Positions 17,725-27,086 of a stretch of 64,000 nt of DNA are shown here, piece after piece; position 1 is the first letter of the stretch, and each line of letters starts with the position of its first letter. The DNA is taken from positions 24,006 through 88,005 of the forward strand of contig JAZNZY010000003.1 of assembly GCA_045595165.1 (NCBI GenBank). The letters run 5' to 3'. The translations under genes were made by a program, and so were the position numbers. The notes under the pieces were generated by a model. That model did not search any database, was not told the origin of the DNA, and saw only the letters and a program-made list of their open reading frames with translations. Source of the stretch: SFLA01 sp045595165 (lineage in GTDB: Bacteria > Bacillota > Clostridia > Oscillospirales > CAG-382).

Positions 17725-18555
17725 CTAATTCAATTCCTTGTAAATTTCGTTTTTGGGTACGCCTCTGTCCTTTGCCACGGCTTTTGTGGCGTCCATTTTG
17801 GAAAGACCGAGGTTAACATAATGTTCAAAGTGCTGTTCCACTGACATATCTGCCCAGAACATATCGCTTTCATCAGCTTCGTATCCCGTTACGATCAGTA
17901 CGAATTCTCCCTTGGGGTTTATCTCCCCGCTTTTAAAGCCTTCCTTTATTTGGGAAAGAGTAAGGGAAAAATATCTTTCGTTTATTTTGGTTATTTCCTT
18001 TGCCAGTACCGCCTGTCTGTCCCCAAGGAATTCTATCAGATCTGAAATATCCTTTTCCGTATCGTGAGGGGATACGTGGAATATCATTGTCCGCACGTCC
18101 TTGCAGACAGAACGCAGATATTCCTCTCTCTCCTTGTTGGACTGGGGCAGAAAGCCTTCAAATGAAAACCTGCGTGAAGGCAATCCGCTGGCAGAAAGTG
18201 CGGTAATCGCGGCGCAGGCACCGGGCAGGGCAATAACGTTTATACCCGCCTTGCGGCATTTGCGCACCAGATCTTCACCGGGGTCGGAAACGGCGGGAGT
18301 ACCTGCATCGGTGACCAAAGCACAATCCTCTCCGTCAAGAATACGGTTTACTATTGCCTTTCCGCTTTTTTCTTTGTTGTGCTCGTGGTAGCTTACCAGG
18401 TTTGAATGTATATTCAAAAGCTGTAAAAGCCGTCCGCTAACGCGGGTGTCCTCTGCGGCGACAAAGTGAACCTTTTCCAGCGTTTCCTTTGCCCGCAAGG
18501 TAATATCACCCATATTACCGATAGGGGTGGGGACTATATAAAGTGTTCCTGCCAT
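17725..18555 (-). CDS. rsmI: 16S rRNA (cytidine-1402-2'-O)-methyltransferase RsmI
   Basis: 276 residues, tetrapyrrole-methylase fold. N-terminal LYIVPTPIGNMGDITLRA, then AAEDTRVSGRLLQLL, LVTDAGTPAVSDPGE and SGLPSRRFSFEGFLP are the hallmark RsmI motifs. It 2'-O-methylates C1402 of 16S rRNA. The ATG at 18555 has GGGAG upstream; the open frame continues into polA, but the chosen start gives the family N-terminus. One base separates it from the polA stop. Confidence 0.95.
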   Translation of the reverse strand: MAGTLYIVPTPIGNMGDITLRAKETLEKVHFVAAEDTRVSGRLLQLLNIHSNLVSYHEHNKEKSGKAIVNRILDGEDCALVTDAGTPAVSDPGEDLVRKCRKAGINVIALPGACAAITALSASGLPSRRFSFEGFLPQSNKEREEYLRSVCKDVRTMIFHVSPHDTEKDISDLIEFLGDRQAVLAKEITKINERYFSLTLSQIKEGFKSGEINPKGEFVLIVTGYEADESDMFWADMSVEQHFEHYVNLGLSKMDATKAVAKDRGVPKNEIYKELN

Positions 18556-18556
18556 A

Positions 18557-21037
18557 TTATTCTCCCTTCGCCTCAAACCAGTTTTTGCCCACGTTTGCAT
18601 CTACGGACATAGGCACCGCAAGGCTGCAAGCGTTTTCCATACAAGAAACCAAAATTTCCTTTACCTTTTCTGCGTCTTTTTCGCTTGCTTCCACTATCAG
18701 TTCGTCGTGTACCTGAAGTATAAGTGCGGCATCACAGCCGGATTCCTTCAGGGCTTGTTCGGTCTTTACCATAGCGATCTTTATTATATCTGCCGCCGTG
18801 CCCTGTATGGGAGTGTTCATCGCCACACGCTCGCCGAATGCACGAATTGTCGCTTTGGGTGAGCGAAGCTCGGGAACGTATCTTCTTCTGCCGAACAGGG
18901 TGGTTACGTACCCGTTTTCTTTTGCCGTTTCTTTGCAGGAATCCAGATACTCTTTTATTGCGGGATATCTTGCAAAGTACGCTTTAATATATTCGTCCGC
19001 TTCCTTTCGGGTAACTCCTATATCATCGGAAAGAGAAAAGGCGGAAATACCATATACTATTCCGAAATTCACCGCTTTTGCATGCTTACGCATTGCGGGA
19101 GTAACCATTTCTATGGGGATGCCGAACACTTCGGATGCAGTGAGTGTGTGAATATCATCACCGGATAAAAAAGCGTTTATCATTTTTTCGTCCCCCGAAA
19201 CGGCGGCGAGCACACGCAGTTCTATCTGTGAATAGTCTGCGTCAATAAGGACTCGTCCTTCGGGTGCGACGAAAAATCTGCGCATCTCCCTACCCAGCTC
19301 GGTGCGGACGGGAATATTCTGCAAATTGGGCTCAACGGATGAAAGACGTCCCGTTTGGGTAAGCGTCTGTCTGAACGTGGTGTGAATACGGCCGTCCTCG
19401 GGGCTTATCACGTTAAGCATTCCGTCGGTATAAGTGCCTTTAAGCTTTGCAAGAGTACGGTAATGAAGGATGTAGTCCACTATCTCGTGACGTTCTTTCA
19501 GCTTTTCCAGCACCTCTGCATCGGTGGAATAACCGTTTTTATTCTTTTTGTTCTTGGGGGCGGGAAGTCCAAGCACCTCGAAAAGTATGTGTCCGAGCTG
19601 TTTTGGAGAGTTTATATTAAATTCTTCTCCCGCGCAAAAATAAATGCTTTCTTCAAGCTGTTTTATATTTTCTGACAAGTATTCGCCAAAATCAATAATA
19701 CCCTGCTTGTCTACCGCAAAGCCTCTTTTTTCCATATTGAACAGCACCTTTGCAAGGGGCAGCTCGGTGTCTTTATAAAGGCTTGTCTGGTCCTGCTCTT
19801 TGAGAATAGGGTAAACCTTTTCCGCAATCAACGGCAGGCAGGACAGAGTATCCGTTACAGCCTCCGCATCTGCATATGCGGTGGCGGCTTTTGCAACCGT
19901 CATACCGCTGTCCGCAGGAGATGCGGTATAGCACATAAGCGAAATATCATCGGTAAAATCGGTAAATTCTATACCGATCTTGTCCAATGCGTGCATAGTG
20001 TCCTTTACGGACCAGGCACATACGTTGTTAAGAAGTGCTATCTCCTTGGGATCGAGTATAATATACTTTTCCCCGTCGGTAGCGTAAAGCCCGTCCTCTC
20101 TCAACTCCACAAAAACACGCTTTGTACCGCAAAAATCCTTTGCGTTTCCCCGTGTATATACCGCTTCGGGCAGGGGAGAAACAGTTTTTGTGAGGGACAT
20201 TCTTTCTATAAGTGAAGTGAACTCCAGCTCGGTAAATAGGTCTATAAGGCTGTCTGCATCCTTACCGTAGTAAACGTAGTTTTCGAGATTGGTATCAATA
20301 GGCGCATCAAGACGGATAGTGGCGAGAAAACGGCTTTCGTATGCGCTGTCCTTGCCGTCGATAATCTTTTTGCCGGTAGAGCCGCTTATTTCATTCGCGT
20401 GTTCATAGATCCCGTCAAGAGTGCCGTATTCTTTAAGCAGATTTACTGCACCCTTTTCGCCTATTCCGGGCACACCCTTAATATTGTCGGAGCTATCCCC
20501 CATAAGCGCTTTAAGGTCAATAAGCTTTTCGGGAGGAATACCGTATTTTAAGGTAACCGCTTCGGTATCCATTATCTGCGTTTCGTTGGTGGCGGCAAGA
20601 TAAACCACCGTGCCGTCCCCAACAAGCTGAAGACTGTCACGGTCGCCGGTTACTATAACGCATTCCACGCCGTTCTCTTTTGCGGCCTTGGACAACGTGC
20701 CCAGCACGTCGTCCGCCTCAAAATTTTCGCAGGTGGTTATTTTAAGCCCCAATCCTGCGGCGGCTCTGTAGGCGTAAGGCATTTGCTGTGCCAGATCCTC
20801 GGGCATACCCTTGCGGGTTGCCTTATAGCTGTCCACCGCCTTGTGCCGAAAAGTCTTTCCCGGCAGATCGAAGGCTATGGCGGCGTAATCCGGTTGGACC
20901 GCCGCCATATTTTTCTCTATAATATTTATGAATCCGAGTACCGCGTTGGTGGGAATACCGCCTTTTGTGGTAAGAGGACGTATTCCGTAATAAGCGCGGT
21001 TGAGTATGCTGTTTCCGTCAAAGACGATAAACTTCAT
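18557..21037 (-). CDS. polA: DNA polymerase I
   Basis: 826 residues. N-terminal 5'-3' exonuclease (residues 1-290: FDGNSILNRAYYG, ENFEADDVLGTL, GDRDSLQLV, MGDSSDNIKGVPGIGEKGA). The middle 3'-5' exonuclease-like region (about 290-430) is shortened and shows no DxE metal-binding motif, so proofreading is probably absent, as in Bacillus and Thermus enzymes. The polymerase domain has motif A DADYSQIELRVLAA, motif B KHAKAVNFGIVYGIS and motif C LQVHDELIVEA. Roles: Okazaki-fragment processing and repair. Starts 23 bases after serA stops. Confidence 0.98.
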   Translation of the reverse strand: MKFIVFDGNSILNRAYYGIRPLTTKGGIPTNAVLGFINIIEKNMAAVQPDYAAIAFDLPGKTFRHKAVDSYKATRKGMPEDLAQQMPYAYRAAAGLGLKITTCENFEADDVLGTLSKAAKENGVECVIVTGDRDSLQLVGDGTVVYLAATNETQIMDTEAVTLKYGIPPEKLIDLKALMGDSSDNIKGVPGIGEKGAVNLLKEYGTLDGIYEHANEISGSTGKKIIDGKDSAYESRFLATIRLDAPIDTNLENYVYYGKDADSLIDLFTELEFTSLIERMSLTKTVSPLPEAVYTRGNAKDFCGTKRVFVELREDGLYATDGEKYIILDPKEIALLNNVCAWSVKDTMHALDKIGIEFTDFTDDISLMCYTASPADSGMTVAKAATAYADAEAVTDTLSCLPLIAEKVYPILKEQDQTSLYKDTELPLAKVLFNMEKRGFAVDKQGIIDFGEYLSENIKQLEESIYFCAGEEFNINSPKQLGHILFEVLGLPAPKNKKNKNGYSTDAEVLEKLKERHEIVDYILHYRTLAKLKGTYTDGMLNVISPEDGRIHTTFRQTLTQTGRLSSVEPNLQNIPVRTELGREMRRFFVAPEGRVLIDADYSQIELRVLAAVSGDEKMINAFLSGDDIHTLTASEVFGIPIEMVTPAMRKHAKAVNFGIVYGISAFSLSDDIGVTRKEADEYIKAYFARYPAIKEYLDSCKETAKENGYVTTLFGRRRYVPELRSPKATIRAFGERVAMNTPIQGTAADIIKIAMVKTEQALKESGCDAALILQVHDELIVEASEKDAEKVKEILVSCMENACSLAVPMSVDANVGKNWFEAKGE

Positions 21038-21060
21038 ATTTTACTCCTTGTTTTTTTGTT

Positions 21061-22212
21061 TTAGAGAAGGATTGTCTTGCGGATACCTGCAATTGCAGAT
21101 ATCTTTGCGCAAATAGAGTCATCAACTTCGTCGTTGGTTTCAAACATAGCAACACCGTTTGTGCCCTTGGAGGAGGACATCATATGCTCGATGTTGATAC
21201 GATCTGCAGAGAATACCGAGGATGCCTGAGCGATCATATTGGGGATATTCTCGTGAAGCACTACTATTCTGTGCTTTGCGCCTCTGGGCATAGAAATTGC
21301 GGGATAGTTTACGCTGTTCTTAATATTACCGTCAAGCAGGTAATCCATAAGCTGTTCAGCCGCCATAACTGCGCAGTTTTCCTCGCTTTCGGGAGTGGAT
21401 GCGCCCAGATGGGGGATGCAGATAACGTTCTTTTTGCCGATCAGCTTTTCATCGGGAAAATCGGTAACGTAGCAAGATACCTTGCCGCTTTCAATAGCCG
21501 CAAGAATATCGTCGGTTACAACAATATTTCCGCGGGAAAGGTTGATAATACGCACGCCGTCCTTCATTTTTGCAATGGACTCGGCGTTTATCATACCGAT
21601 AGTATCCTTAACGGAAGGAACGTGAACGGTAATGTAATCGCACTGGGGATACAGTTCGTCGTAGGTGTCTGCCTTAACTACCTTGCGGGAAAGATGCCAT
21701 GCGGCGTTTACCGTCATAAACGGGTCGCAGCCGATAACCTTCATGCCCAAAGATTCTGCGGCGTTGGCAACGGGACCGCCGATAGCGCCCAGACCGATAA
21801 CGCCCAGAGTCTTTCCCTTTATTTCGGGACCTGCAAATGCGCTCTTGCCTTTTTCAACCTGCTTGGGTACGTCGTCACCGGTAAGGGAGGAAGCCCACGC
21901 AATACCGTCGGTTATCTTTCTGGAGGAAAGAAGCAATGCGGTAATAGCAAGCTCTTTAACGCCGTTTGCGTTTGCGCCGGGAGTGTTGAATACAACGATA
22001 CCCTCTTCCGCACAGCGGTCAAGAGGAATGTTGTTTACACCTGCGCCCGCACGGGCTATAGCCTTTAAGGAAGAAGGAAACTCCGCTTCCAAGAGGGACG
22101 CACTGCGCACCATATACGCATCGGGATTTTCAATATCTTCGCCGTATGCAAATCTGTCGTCAAAAACGTCCAGACCGGCTTTGTCGATCTTATTTATAAG
22201 CTTAACGTTCAT
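21061..22212 (-). CDS. serA: D-3-phosphoglycerate dehydrogenase (short type)
   Basis: 383 residues. First step of serine synthesis: oxidises 3-phosphoglycerate to 3-phosphohydroxypyruvate with NAD. Rossmann motif LGVIGLGAIGGPVANAA (about residues 135-151), substrate-binding ARAGAGVNNI, and catalytic Arg/Glu/His in INLSRGNIV, the DFPDE segment and IPHLGAST. A C-terminal ACT-like region (about 315-383, VVLHENIPNMIAQASSVFS) may bind serine. Overlaps the serC stop by 4 bases (ATGA), matching pathway order. Confidence 0.95.
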   Translation of the reverse strand: MNVKLINKIDKAGLDVFDDRFAYGEDIENPDAYMVRSASLLEAEFPSSLKAIARAGAGVNNIPLDRCAEEGIVVFNTPGANANGVKELAITALLLSSRKITDGIAWASSLTGDDVPKQVEKGKSAFAGPEIKGKTLGVIGLGAIGGPVANAAESLGMKVIGCDPFMTVNAAWHLSRKVVKADTYDELYPQCDYITVHVPSVKDTIGMINAESIAKMKDGVRIINLSRGNIVVTDDILAAIESGKVSCYVTDFPDEKLIGKKNVICIPHLGASTPESEENCAVMAAEQLMDYLLDGNIKNSVNYPAISMPRGAKHRIVVLHENIPNMIAQASSVFSADRINIEHMMSSSKGTNGVAMFETNDEVDDSICAKISAIAGIRKTILL

Positions 22213-23285
22213 TTTTTGCTCCTCTCGAATTCTGCCATGAATTCTACAAGTTTGTCAACACCCTCTGCAGGCATTGCGTTGTATATTGATGCACGCATAC
22301 CGCCTACGGAACGGTGTCCCTTGAGGTTTTCAAATCCTGCCTTCTTTGCGGCGGAAACGAACTCTTTGTCAAGCTCTGCGTCGCCGGTAACGAAGCAAGC
22401 GTTCATAATGGAGCGGAACTCCTTGTCTGCGGTCGCCTTGAACATTTCGGATGAATCAAGGTAATCATAAAGCACCTTTGCCTTTGCCACGTTGCGCTGT
22501 TCCATTACGGAAAGACCGCCCATATCAAGGAGCCACTTGAATACAAGACCTGCAACGTAAATGGAATAGCAGGGAGGAGTATTATACATAGAGCCGTTAT
22601 CTGCCTGAATTTTGTAATCCAGCATAACGGGCGTGCCTTCTCTTGCGTTGCCGATAAGGTCTTCTCTTATAATAACCACGGTAAGACCGGAGGGACCCAT
22701 ATTCTTTTGAGCGCCTGCATAAAGCATACCGAACTTTGTTACGTCTATGGGACGGGAAAGTATGCAGGAGGAAACGTCTGCAACCAAGGGAATATCGCCG
22801 GTTTCGGGAATATAGTTGTAGGTAGTGCCGTAAATAGTGTTGTTAAGGCAGATGTGAACGTAATCCGCATCGGGAGAGAAGGAATCAACGTAAGGCACGT
22901 ATGCAAAATTTCTGTCCTTGGAGGAAGCAAGAATATTTACCTCGCCGTACTTTGCGGCTTCATCCGCCGCCTTTTTGGAAAACTGACCGGATACGATATA
23001 ATCAGCCTTCTTATTCTTGTTCATAAGATTAAGAGGTACTGCGGAAAACTGTGTGGTAGCACCGCCCTGCAGGAACAGTACGCGGTAGTTATCGGGAATT
23101 TCCATAAGAGTGCGGAGGTCTGCTTCTGCTTGCTTGATGATATTATCGTAAACCGGAGATCGGTGACTCATCTCCATAACAGAACACCCGCTGCCCTGGT
23201 AATCCAGCATTTCGGAAGCGGCTTGGGTCAATACTTCTACGGGAAGCATAGAAGGTCCTGCGGAGAAATTGTAAATTCTTTTCAT
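22209..23285 (-). CDS. serC: Phosphoserine aminotransferase
   Basis: 358 residues, PLP enzyme that converts phosphohydroxypyruvate to phosphoserine with glutamate. N-terminus RIYNFSAGPSMLPVEVL is characteristic. MEMSHRSPVYDNI and the PLP-lysine region YAGAQKNMGPSGLTVVII (Lys at about residue 194) are intact; HRSVGGMRASIYNAMP near the C-terminus is the conserved substrate loop. First gene of a run continuing into serA, polA, rsmI and a cyclophilin, with a strong promoter upstream. Confidence 0.97.
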   Translation of the reverse strand: MKRIYNFSAGPSMLPVEVLTQAASEMLDYQGSGCSVMEMSHRSPVYDNIIKQAEADLRTLMEIPDNYRVLFLQGGATTQFSAVPLNLMNKNKKADYIVSGQFSKKAADEAAKYGEVNILASSKDRNFAYVPYVDSFSPDADYVHICLNNTIYGTTYNYIPETGDIPLVADVSSCILSRPIDVTKFGMLYAGAQKNMGPSGLTVVIIREDLIGNAREGTPVMLDYKIQADNGSMYNTPPCYSIYVAGLVFKWLLDMGGLSVMEQRNVAKAKVLYDYLDSSEMFKATADKEFRSIMNACFVTGDAELDKEFVSAAKKAGFENLKGHRSVGGMRASIYNAMPAEGVDKLVEFMAEFERSKK

Positions 23286-23317
23286 AGCGTTTTTTCACCT
23301 TTTTCGGTTTATAAATT

Positions 23318-23332
23318 TTCAGTGATACTGAA
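23318..23332. promoter_or_regulatory. Candidate operator in the serC leader
   Basis: Perfect inverted repeat TTCAGT-GAT-ACTGAA just downstream of the predicted serC transcription start. It could be a repressor site or a small hairpin. Confidence 0.4.
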
Positions 23333-23341
23333 TAATAATTT

Positions 23342-23370
23342 ATTATATTACATTTTGGCTGTTAAGTCAA
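23342..23370 (-). promoter_or_regulatory. Sigma-A promoter of serC-serA-polA-rsmI
   Basis: On the minus strand: TTGACT, 17-base spacer, TATAAT. It lies about 57 bases from the serC ATG. Confidence 0.85.
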
Positions 23371-23433
23371 GGCTTAAATAGCTTTCCGTTAAAGATTATC
23401 ATTTTTGTTTCACAATAAGCTTAAATAAAAGTA

Positions 23434-23459
23434 AGAGGCAAGGAATTTTCCTTGCCTCT
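23434..23459 (-). terminator. Terminator downstream of the esterase gene
   Basis: Perfect stem AGAGGCAAGG / CCTTGCCTCT. On the minus strand it is followed by TACTTTTATTT. It lies beyond a repeat element that occupies the space after the stop codon. Confidence 0.7.
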
Positions 23460-23474
23460 GTTTTGTGTGTGCTT

Positions 23475-23570
23475 CGGGGTCCCCAAAAAATTGTTTTTAC
23501 GCGAATTGTTATGTCTATTGCGGGCGATTCGTGAATCGCCCCTACATTCCTAAAAACATTTTTTGGGGGA
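23475..23570. repeat. Hairpin repeat family A, copy 1 (about 96 bp)
   Basis: Ends are imperfect inverted repeats (CCCCAAAAAATTGTTTTTA at the left; the reverse complement of TAAAAACATTTTTTGGGGG at the right). The centre is the palindrome GGCGATTC-GT-GAATCGCC. A second copy, inverted, lies at 33150-33246 and shares most of its length, including TTGTTATGTCT. The element ends three bases from the stop codon of the esterase gene. Confidence 0.85.
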
Positions 23571-23573
23571 TTT

Positions 23574-24581
23574 TTACTTCTCCCAGATCTTGAGGGACTT
23601 AATCTTGGATACCATAGTATCTGCCAGTTTTTCGTTTATCTTCATACCGGGATGTCCCGCCGCCGCGTAATCCTTTTTGGGGTTGGCAACGGATATGGGG
23701 ACGAAATGCAGTTTTTCGTCGGTTTCACCCATACGCTTGAACAGCTTTTTAAGAAGTCCCATATAAGGATCGCCCATAAGACCGTAGCACCAGATAATAT
23801 GTGCGTGGGTGTATTTGGAACGGATATCGTTTATAAGCGCGGTTGCGCCTTTTTCAAAATCCTCTGCGCTCACGCCGCCCCAACCGTCGTTGGTGCCGCC
23901 GTTTATCATAACCACCTGGGGAGTCCATTTGCTGTGATCCCACACTTCTCCGTTACGGGAGGTCATATTAAACATCTGGTCAAAGGTAAGGTCCAAAGCG
24001 CCCTCGCAGTTGCGTACGATACCCTTGCCGGAAGCACATTGGCAGTGCAGGTCTGCGCCCAGCTCCTCTGCAACAAGAAACGCCCAAGCGGCAGTGGAAT
24101 CCTCATCGCAGGTGCGAAAAACGGTGGTATCCTGATCACCTCTTACGCCGTATCCGCAGGTGATGGAATCGCCCAGAACCTCTATACGGCGCACGCTTTC
24201 AAGGGGAGGAGGCAGAATTTCACCGTATATTTCAAGCCCTTTTATGTACAGCTTATCTTCTCCCTCGGTAATGCGGAGAACGCGAACGGTGTGCTCTTCG
24301 TTTTTAAGATCGTCAACAATAACGTGTTCTTTTCCGTCGCTCACGCAGTATCTTGCGGTATCACCGCTCCAGCCGAAGAGCTTCTTTTCACGGTCAATAT
24401 CCGCTCTTATGTATACGGGCTGGTCAGCCTTGTGCTCGCCGAAGATTATATGGAAACCCGTTCCCTTGAACTTAAAGGAAAATCCGCTGTTTGACCAATC
24501 CAGAAGCAGTGCGTCTGCCGCAAGGACGTGTCTGCCGTGGTACAAGAAATTATCACGCTCGGTAAGATAAACTGTTTTCAT
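23574..24581 (-). CDS. SGNH/GDSL esterase, CE2-like
   Basis: 335 residues, no signal peptide, so probably cytosolic. An N-terminal beta-rich (jelly-roll) domain (residues 1-125) precedes an SGNH hydrolase domain, the order seen in carbohydrate esterase family 2 acetyl-xylan esterases. Nucleophile motif EVLGDSITCGYG (Ser at about 138), oxyanion block MINGGTNDGWGG, and the catalytic His in AAGHPGMKINEKLA. Likely removes acetyl groups from sugars taken into the cell. Starts 27 bases after the P-type ATPase gene stops. Confidence 0.85.
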   Translation of the reverse strand: MKTVYLTERDNFLYHGRHVLAADALLLDWSNSGFSFKFKGTGFHIIFGEHKADQPVYIRADIDREKKLFGWSGDTARYCVSDGKEHVIVDDLKNEEHTVRVLRITEGEDKLYIKGLEIYGEILPPPLESVRRIEVLGDSITCGYGVRGDQDTTVFRTCDEDSTAAWAFLVAEELGADLHCQCASGKGIVRNCEGALDLTFDQMFNMTSRNGEVWDHSKWTPQVVMINGGTNDGWGGVSAEDFEKGATALINDIRSKYTHAHIIWCYGLMGDPYMGLLKKLFKRMGETDEKLHFVPISVANPKKDYAAAGHPGMKINEKLADTMVSKIKSLKIWEK

Positions 24582-24608
24582 TTTTTTACACTTCCCACTT
24601 TATATTTT

Positions 24609-27086
24609 TCATTTTTTGTTTTTTATTATCTTAAATATTTCACATACGGGGATAGGAGCGAAGGATAGTACTGCCACCGTTATCCATTCATAAATATTTA
24701 AACTTGCCGCTCCGAAAAGCGCCGCCGCGGGAGGAAACAGCATTATTCCCGCCTGCAAAGCCATACAAAGCATTACACTTAACAAAAGAGGCGTATTACT
24801 TGGAATGTTTCTTTTAAAAAACGGCTTTTCCGAACGCATATTGAAGGTGTGGAAAAGCTGTGAGAACGAGAGCACTCCAAAGCACATTGTACTTGCTATC
24901 TGTGTATCACCCGTTTTTAGTCCCAGCAAAAAGGCGGTGAGGGACATACAGCCCACCAAAATTCCTTCGGCGATGATCTTTATTCCCAGCCCCTCCGCAA
25001 AAAGACTTTGGTCCTTCGGCATAGGCTTCCGCTCCATAACGCTGTTATGTACTTTTTCCATACCCAGCGCCACGGCGGGAAGGGAATCCGTTACAAGATT
25101 TACCCACAAAAGCTGTATTGCGGAAAGGGGAGAGGGCAGGGACATTACCAGCGCGGCAAAAACGGTTATTATCTCTCCTATATTGCAAGAGAGCAAAAAA
25201 CGCACAGCTCTGCGTATATTGTCGTAAATGCTCCTACCGTATCTTACTGCTTCTATAATAGTCGAAAAATTGTCATCTGTCAAGATAATATCTGCGGCTT
25301 CTTTTGCAACGTCTGTGCCGCCTTTTCCCATAGCACAGCCTATATCGGATTTTTTTAATGCGGGGGCATCGTTTACTCCGTCCCCGGTCATCGCCACCAC
25401 TTGGTTGCCGTACTTATACGCCTCTACTATCTTTACCTTGAATTCGGGGGTGGTTCTCGCAAAAACCGTACAGTTTTTAATAGCCTTTGCAAGGGAAGGC
25501 GTATCCAGACCGATTATTTCCCCTTGTGTCAGCACCGTGTCCCCCTCGCGGAGTATGCCTATATTCTTTGCCACCGCCGCCGCAGTTGCGGGGTGGTCGC
25601 CGGTTATCATAACGGGCTTGATTCCCGCTTTTCTGCATTTTCTCACAGCCTCCTTTACTTCGGGACGGGGCGGGTCCTCCATACCGCATACACCGCAGGG
25701 AATGAATTTGCAGTTTTCCATATCCGACGGTAAGGACGGCAAATAACAATAGGAAAAAGCAATAACACGCTTTCCGTCAAGTGCCATTATGGAAGCGCGG
25801 CTTGCAAGTTCGGATTGCGGGCTTAAAACCTTTTCGGGCGCGCCTTTTTTTATGGCAAGGTATCCATTTTTATCTTTGTGCAGGGTGACCATATATTTTT
25901 TATCCGAATCAAATGGGATCTCTTTTATACGGGTGTATTCTGCCGTTTTTGCGTTTTTCTCCTTTCCCCATTCAAAAAGTGCGTTTTCTGTGGGTGATTC
26001 TCTGTCGTTGCAAATCAGGGCAAAAACCGCGGTTCTTTCCTCGTCGCCGTAAAAGGCGGTTACTGTCATTTTGTTTTGAGTAAGGGTTCCCGTTTTGTCC
26101 GAGCAGATCACCGCGGCCGTACCCAGAGTTTCCACAGCGGGCAGACGTTTTACCACTGCCCTTTTTTCAGCCATCTGCTTAACTCCGATAGACAGAATTA
26201 TGGTCACTATAGCGGGCAAACCTTCGGGGATAGCCGCTACCGCAAGGGAAACCGATGTCAAAAACATATCCTTTACGGGCATACCCCGTATAAGTGAGAT
26301 TACGAATATCACACCGCATATAACCAAAGCGATATTGCCCAATATACCGCTTGTTTTGCCCAACCTTACCTGCAAGGGAGTTTTTTTGTTTTCATTTTCT
26401 TCCAGCATACCTGCAATACTTCCCATATAGCTGTCCATTCCCGTGGCGGTTACAATAGCCTTTCCGTTTCCGCCGCACACCGTAGTGCCGGAATATACCA
26501 TATTTTTTATTTCCGAAGGGTGGGCGTTTTCAGGTGACGGGGAACAGCTTTTTTCCACGGGCATACTTTCACCCGTAATGGCGGATTCGTCGGTCATCAG
26601 CCCCGTTTGCTCAAAAATATACCCGTCCGCAGGGATAAGACACCCTTTTTTGAGTACGAGTATATCTCCCTTTACAATATCTTCGGAAGAAATTTCCGTT
26701 TCCTTTCCGTCCCGTATTACCGTTGAGTGAGGGGATGTCATTTTGCTTAGTGCTTCCAACGCTTTTTCTGCCTTACTTTCCTGAATTACTCCCAAAACAC
26801 CGTTGAGTACGACTATCGCGAGGATGATTACGGTATCCGCCTTGCTTTCACCGCTTATAACCGCCGCGGCAAAGCTTATAATTGCGGCGATGAGGAGTAT
26901 TACCGTCATTCTGTCGCAAAGAGAAAGCAAAAGCTTTTTAAAAAAAGACGCTTTCTTTTTGGATTTAAGTAGATTTTTTCCATCTTTTTTCAAGCGGGTT
27001 TCCGCTTCGTCGGAGGACAGCCCGCGGTTAAGGGAAACTCCATATGCTTTTGCGGCTTGGTTTTTGGTAAATGTATGGGGCTTCAA
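24609..27086 (-). CDS. P-type cation-transporting ATPase (calcium type)
   Basis: 825 residues. P2-type ion pump: cation-ATPase N domain (residues 1-70), TM1-2, actuator domain with ITGESMPVEKS, TM3-4 with the ion-binding PEGLP motif (AAIPEGLPAIVTI), phosphorylation motif CSDKTGTLTQNKMTV, hinge motif MTGDGVNDAPALKKSDIG, and six C-terminal helices. The PEGLP motif and order fit Ca2+ exporters. The start is taken as TTG at 27086: AAAGGAAA lies about ten bases upstream and TTG overlaps the upstream gene's TGA as TTGA. Open frame extends 69 codons further 5' but only inside the neighbouring gene. Confidence 0.93.
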   Translation of the reverse strand: MKPHTFTKNQAAKAYGVSLNRGLSSDEAETRLKKDGKNLLKSKKKASFFKKLLLSLCDRMTVILLIAAIISFAAAVISGESKADTVIILAIVVLNGVLGVIQESKAEKALEALSKMTSPHSTVIRDGKETEISSEDIVKGDILVLKKGCLIPADGYIFEQTGLMTDESAITGESMPVEKSCSPSPENAHPSEIKNMVYSGTTVCGGNGKAIVTATGMDSYMGSIAGMLEENENKKTPLQVRLGKTSGILGNIALVICGVIFVISLIRGMPVKDMFLTSVSLAVAAIPEGLPAIVTIILSIGVKQMAEKRAVVKRLPAVETLGTAAVICSDKTGTLTQNKMTVTAFYGDEERTAVFALICNDRESPTENALFEWGKEKNAKTAEYTRIKEIPFDSDKKYMVTLHKDKNGYLAIKKGAPEKVLSPQSELASRASIMALDGKRVIAFSYCYLPSLPSDMENCKFIPCGVCGMEDPPRPEVKEAVRKCRKAGIKPVMITGDHPATAAAVAKNIGILREGDTVLTQGEIIGLDTPSLAKAIKNCTVFARTTPEFKVKIVEAYKYGNQVVAMTGDGVNDAPALKKSDIGCAMGKGGTDVAKEAADIILTDDNFSTIIEAVRYGRSIYDNIRRAVRFLLSCNIGEIITVFAALVMSLPSPLSAIQLLWVNLVTDSLPAVALGMEKVHNSVMERKPMPKDQSLFAEGLGIKIIAEGILVGCMSLTAFLLGLKTGDTQIASTMCFGVLSFSQLFHTFNMRSEKPFFKRNIPSNTPLLLSVMLCMALQAGIMLFPPAAALFGAASLNIYEWITVAVLSFAPIPVCEIFKIIKNKK

